Assembly: GCA_902803355.1 (NCBI GenBank)
Contig: CADCPP010000057.1
Coordinates: forward strand, 1 to 5,699
Direction: 5' to 3'
Source: an uncultured Lachnospiraceae bacterium
GTDB lineage: Bacteria; Bacillota; Clostridia; Lachnospirales; Lachnospiraceae
Length of the DNA stretch: 5,699 nucleotides
This document shows positions 4,449-5,699 of the stretch, in pieces. Below the pieces are notes generated by a model. That model was given only the letters and a program-made list of their open reading frames with translations, was not told the DNA's origin and did no database searches. Position numbers and translations under genes: made by a program. The first letter of the stretch is position 1. Each line of letters begins with the position of its first letter.

Positions 4449-5485
4449 GCGCGCGCCTCCTTCTTTTCGTCTTCATCCCAGATCTCGCCCACAAGCTCTT
4501 CGAGCAGATCCTCCAGCGTGACCATGCCGAGCGTGCCGCCCCAAGCATCCTTCACGATGGCAATATGCATCTTGCGGCGCCGCATCTCATTGACCAGGGC
4601 ATAAAGCCCCATGTGCTCGTCGATGTCAAAGGGCGCGACCATCATGCTGCGGATATCCGGAAGCACGCTTCTGTCTTCGATCCGCTTCTGCAGATAGACC
4701 TTCGTGTTCAGGATCCCGACGATGTGGTCCATATCGCCTTCGTAGACCGGAAGGCGGGAGTATTTTTCCTCCATGATCTTCTGCACGATGGTCTCTTCGT
4801 CATCGTCCAGATCCAGGCCGACCATGTGCACACGCGGCGTCAGCACCTCGAGCACGGTCCGGTCGGTAAATTCCACGGCGGACTGGATCAGTTCGCTCTC
4901 ATCCGCCTCAAGGCCGCCTTCATCCTCGATGGTCTCGATCATGGTCTGCAGGTCATCTTCAGTGATAGCCGGGCCGTCCTCCGTGTGGAAGAGCTTTTTC
5001 AGGGCCTTGCCGAGTCCCATGAAGATGAGGTCCAGAGGAGTAAAGAGGATCATTAACAGGCGCAGGATGCCGGAGAAGGCGCAGGCGCATTCATCGCAGC
5101 GTTCCTTCGCAATATTCTTCGGGATCGTCTCCCCGAAGATGAAGATGAGCAGGGTCATCACCACGGTCGCGATGACGGGACCGGCCGCCTGACCGCTCGT
5201 CTCGCCCCATGCCTTAACGGCAAAATAGATCGCCAGAACGGTAGCCAAAGAAGTGGCTACGACATGAGCCACATTATTGCCGATCAGGAGCGTGATGATC
5301 GCCTTATCGAATTTTTCCAAAACCGTGAGAGCTCTGGATGCGCTCTTTTTGCCGTCGTCAGCCCACGCCTTCAGACGGATGCGGCTGCAGTTTGCGTAAG
5401 CCGTCTCCGCGCCGGCAAAGAAGCCGCTGACGAGTACGAGCGCCAGAATAAGCAGAATAGATCGGGGTATACTGTCTGTGTCCAT
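4445..5485 (-). CDS. CNNM/CBS membrane protein lacking the CorC_HlyC domain (HlyC/CorC family)
   Basis: A 346-residue paralogue of the following gene. The CNNM/DUF21 domain (about 1-180) has hydrophobic helices near 9-26, 62-90, 103-119 and 137-157 and motifs AGAETAYA (25-32), GNNVAHVVAT (69-78) and FGETIPK (117-123). The CBS pair (about 205-335) carries TPRVHM (216-221), SRLPVY (243-248) and DAWGGTLGMVTLEDLLEEL (313-331). The protein stops right after VGEIWDEDEKKEARA, so the C-terminal CorC_HlyC domain of many relatives is absent. Since the coupled downstream gene has that domain, the pair may form a hetero-oligomer with one regulatory tail. I chose ATG 5485, 11 bases from AGGAGG (5497-5502); a TTG three codons earlier (5494) would be only two bases from it. 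Mg2+ or other divalent-cation transport is known for relatives, not shown here. Confidence 0.9.
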   Translation of the reverse strand: MDTDSIPRSILLILALVLVSGFFAGAETAYANCSRIRLKAWADDGKKSASRALTVLEKFDKAIITLLIGNNVAHVVATSLATVLAIYFAVKAWGETSGQAAGPVIATVVMTLLIFIFGETIPKNIAKERCDECACAFSGILRLLMILFTPLDLIFMGLGKALKKLFHTEDGPAITEDDLQTMIETIEDEGGLEADESELIQSAVEFTDRTVLEVLTPRVHMVGLDLDDDEETIVQKIMEEKYSRLPVYEGDMDHIVGILNTKVYLQKRIEDRSVLPDIRSMMVAPFDIDEHMGLYALVNEMRRRKMHIAIVKDAWGGTLGMVTLEDLLEELVGEIWDEDEKKEARA

Positions 5486-5496
5486 TACGGACAAAA

Positions 5497-5502
5497 CCTC
5501 CT
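5497..5502 (-). promoter_or_regulatory. Ribosome binding site of the first CNNM gene
   Basis: A perfect AGGAGG on the minus strand, 11 nt before ATG 5485. The spacing argues against the in-frame TTG at 5494 as the start. Confidence 0.8.
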
Positions 5503-5543
5503 AACATACAGGCCGGATGGCCAAAAAGATATTACGAAAATTA

Positions 5544-5572
5544 ATAGTATCATAAAAGCTGCGGAAAATCAA
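5544..5572 (-). promoter_or_regulatory. SigA-type promoter of the CNNM operon
   Basis: On the minus strand, TTGATT (5567-5572) and TACTAT (5544-5549) are exactly 17 bp apart in a locally AT-rich stretch. Initiation is expected near 5537, giving a 5' UTR of about 50 nt with the AGGAGG of the first CNNM gene. No riboswitch-sized structure fits downstream of this start, so magnesium sensing by an M-box-like leader is not supported here. Confidence 0.75.
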
Positions 5573-5574
5573 GA

Positions 5575-5613
5575 GGTTGCTGCTCATATTGTCGGCCCTG
5601 CCAGGCAGCAACC
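5575..5613. repeat. Perfect 9-bp inverted repeat upstream of the CNNM promoter
   Basis: GGTTGCTGC (5575-5583) and GCAGCAACC (5605-5613) pair perfectly around a 21-nt loop. Neither strand has a clean T-run after the stem, so it is a poor intrinsic terminator; it abuts the -35 box at 5572. I recognise no gene in the remaining 5614-5699 segment. Confidence 0.45.
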
Positions 5614-5699
5614 CTTCACAGACACGGCATAAGGACGACCGGCTGACGGCACATGCGGCGGTAAGCGCAGGCTCCGGATAAAAACCGCGCATTCCTCTG

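Noticed and set aside
3207..4604. 465-codon + strand ORF opposite the CNNM genes
   Set aside because: It is antisense to two clear membrane-protein genes, has the His/Asp/Leu-rich composition typical of a reverse-strand shadow, and has no recognisable domain.
5501..5692. 63-codon minus-strand ORF before the CNNM operon
   Set aside because: It runs through the inverted repeat, the promoter and the ribosome binding site of the real gene and lacks its own ribosome binding site or family features.
5503..5699. FMN or M-box riboswitch, or SRP RNA, in front of the CNNM operon
   Set aside because: A GGCCGGATGGCC stretch slightly recalls the tail of an FMN element, but the conserved cores are missing, and the region lies mostly upstream of the promoter. 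The SRP core motif is absent.

Overview
The window looks like chromosomal DNA of a moderately GC-rich clostridial Bacillota, Lachnospiraceae-like, probably from a gut. The basis is general: strong AGGAGG-type ribosome binding sites, sigma-70/SigA-type promoters, a tRNA gene without encoded CCA, and protein types common in such genomes. No gene here fixes the species.

Left edge (1-386, + strand). This short, more AT-rich stretch uses AGA codons and reads like the end of a mobile element. It has a small unrecognised ORF (1-153) overlapped by the N-terminus of an MT-A70-type adenine methyltransferase (92-226), which keeps its DPPW motif but stops after 44 residues. A long-loop hairpin and a symmetrical terminator follow. 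On the minus strand is tRNA-Ala(CGC) (387-459) with its own promoter. Phage-like debris ending beside the 3' end of a tRNA suggests an old integration site, but the partner att copy is not in view.

Centre (534-2490, - strand). A reverse transcriptase (415 aa, catalytic Asp residues intact) is preceded by a structured leader. The leader is closed by a perfect 13-bp long-range stem and ends in a U-tract. The RT is followed, through an ATGA stop/start overlap, by a YgjV-like multi-spanning membrane protein. The order ncRNA, RT, membrane protein matches that of retron and DRT defence systems. This is the best candidate for an undescribed system here; its function is inferred.

Right of it (2529-3104, - strand) is a 177-aa soluble protein of unknown function with its own promoter. 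It has a coiled or amphipathic N-terminus, an Ala/Pro linker and a conserved-looking C-terminal domain with a faint nuclease-like pattern. It may share transcription with the RT cassette, since no convincing separate promoter is visible for the latter.

Right end (3177-5572, - strand). Two tandem CNNM/CBS (HlyC/CorC family) membrane proteins overlap by ATGA and share a good promoter at 5544-5572. The first gene lacks the C-terminal CorC_HlyC domain and the second has it. Nearly every large + strand ORF in 1100-5630 is a shadow of a minus-strand gene.
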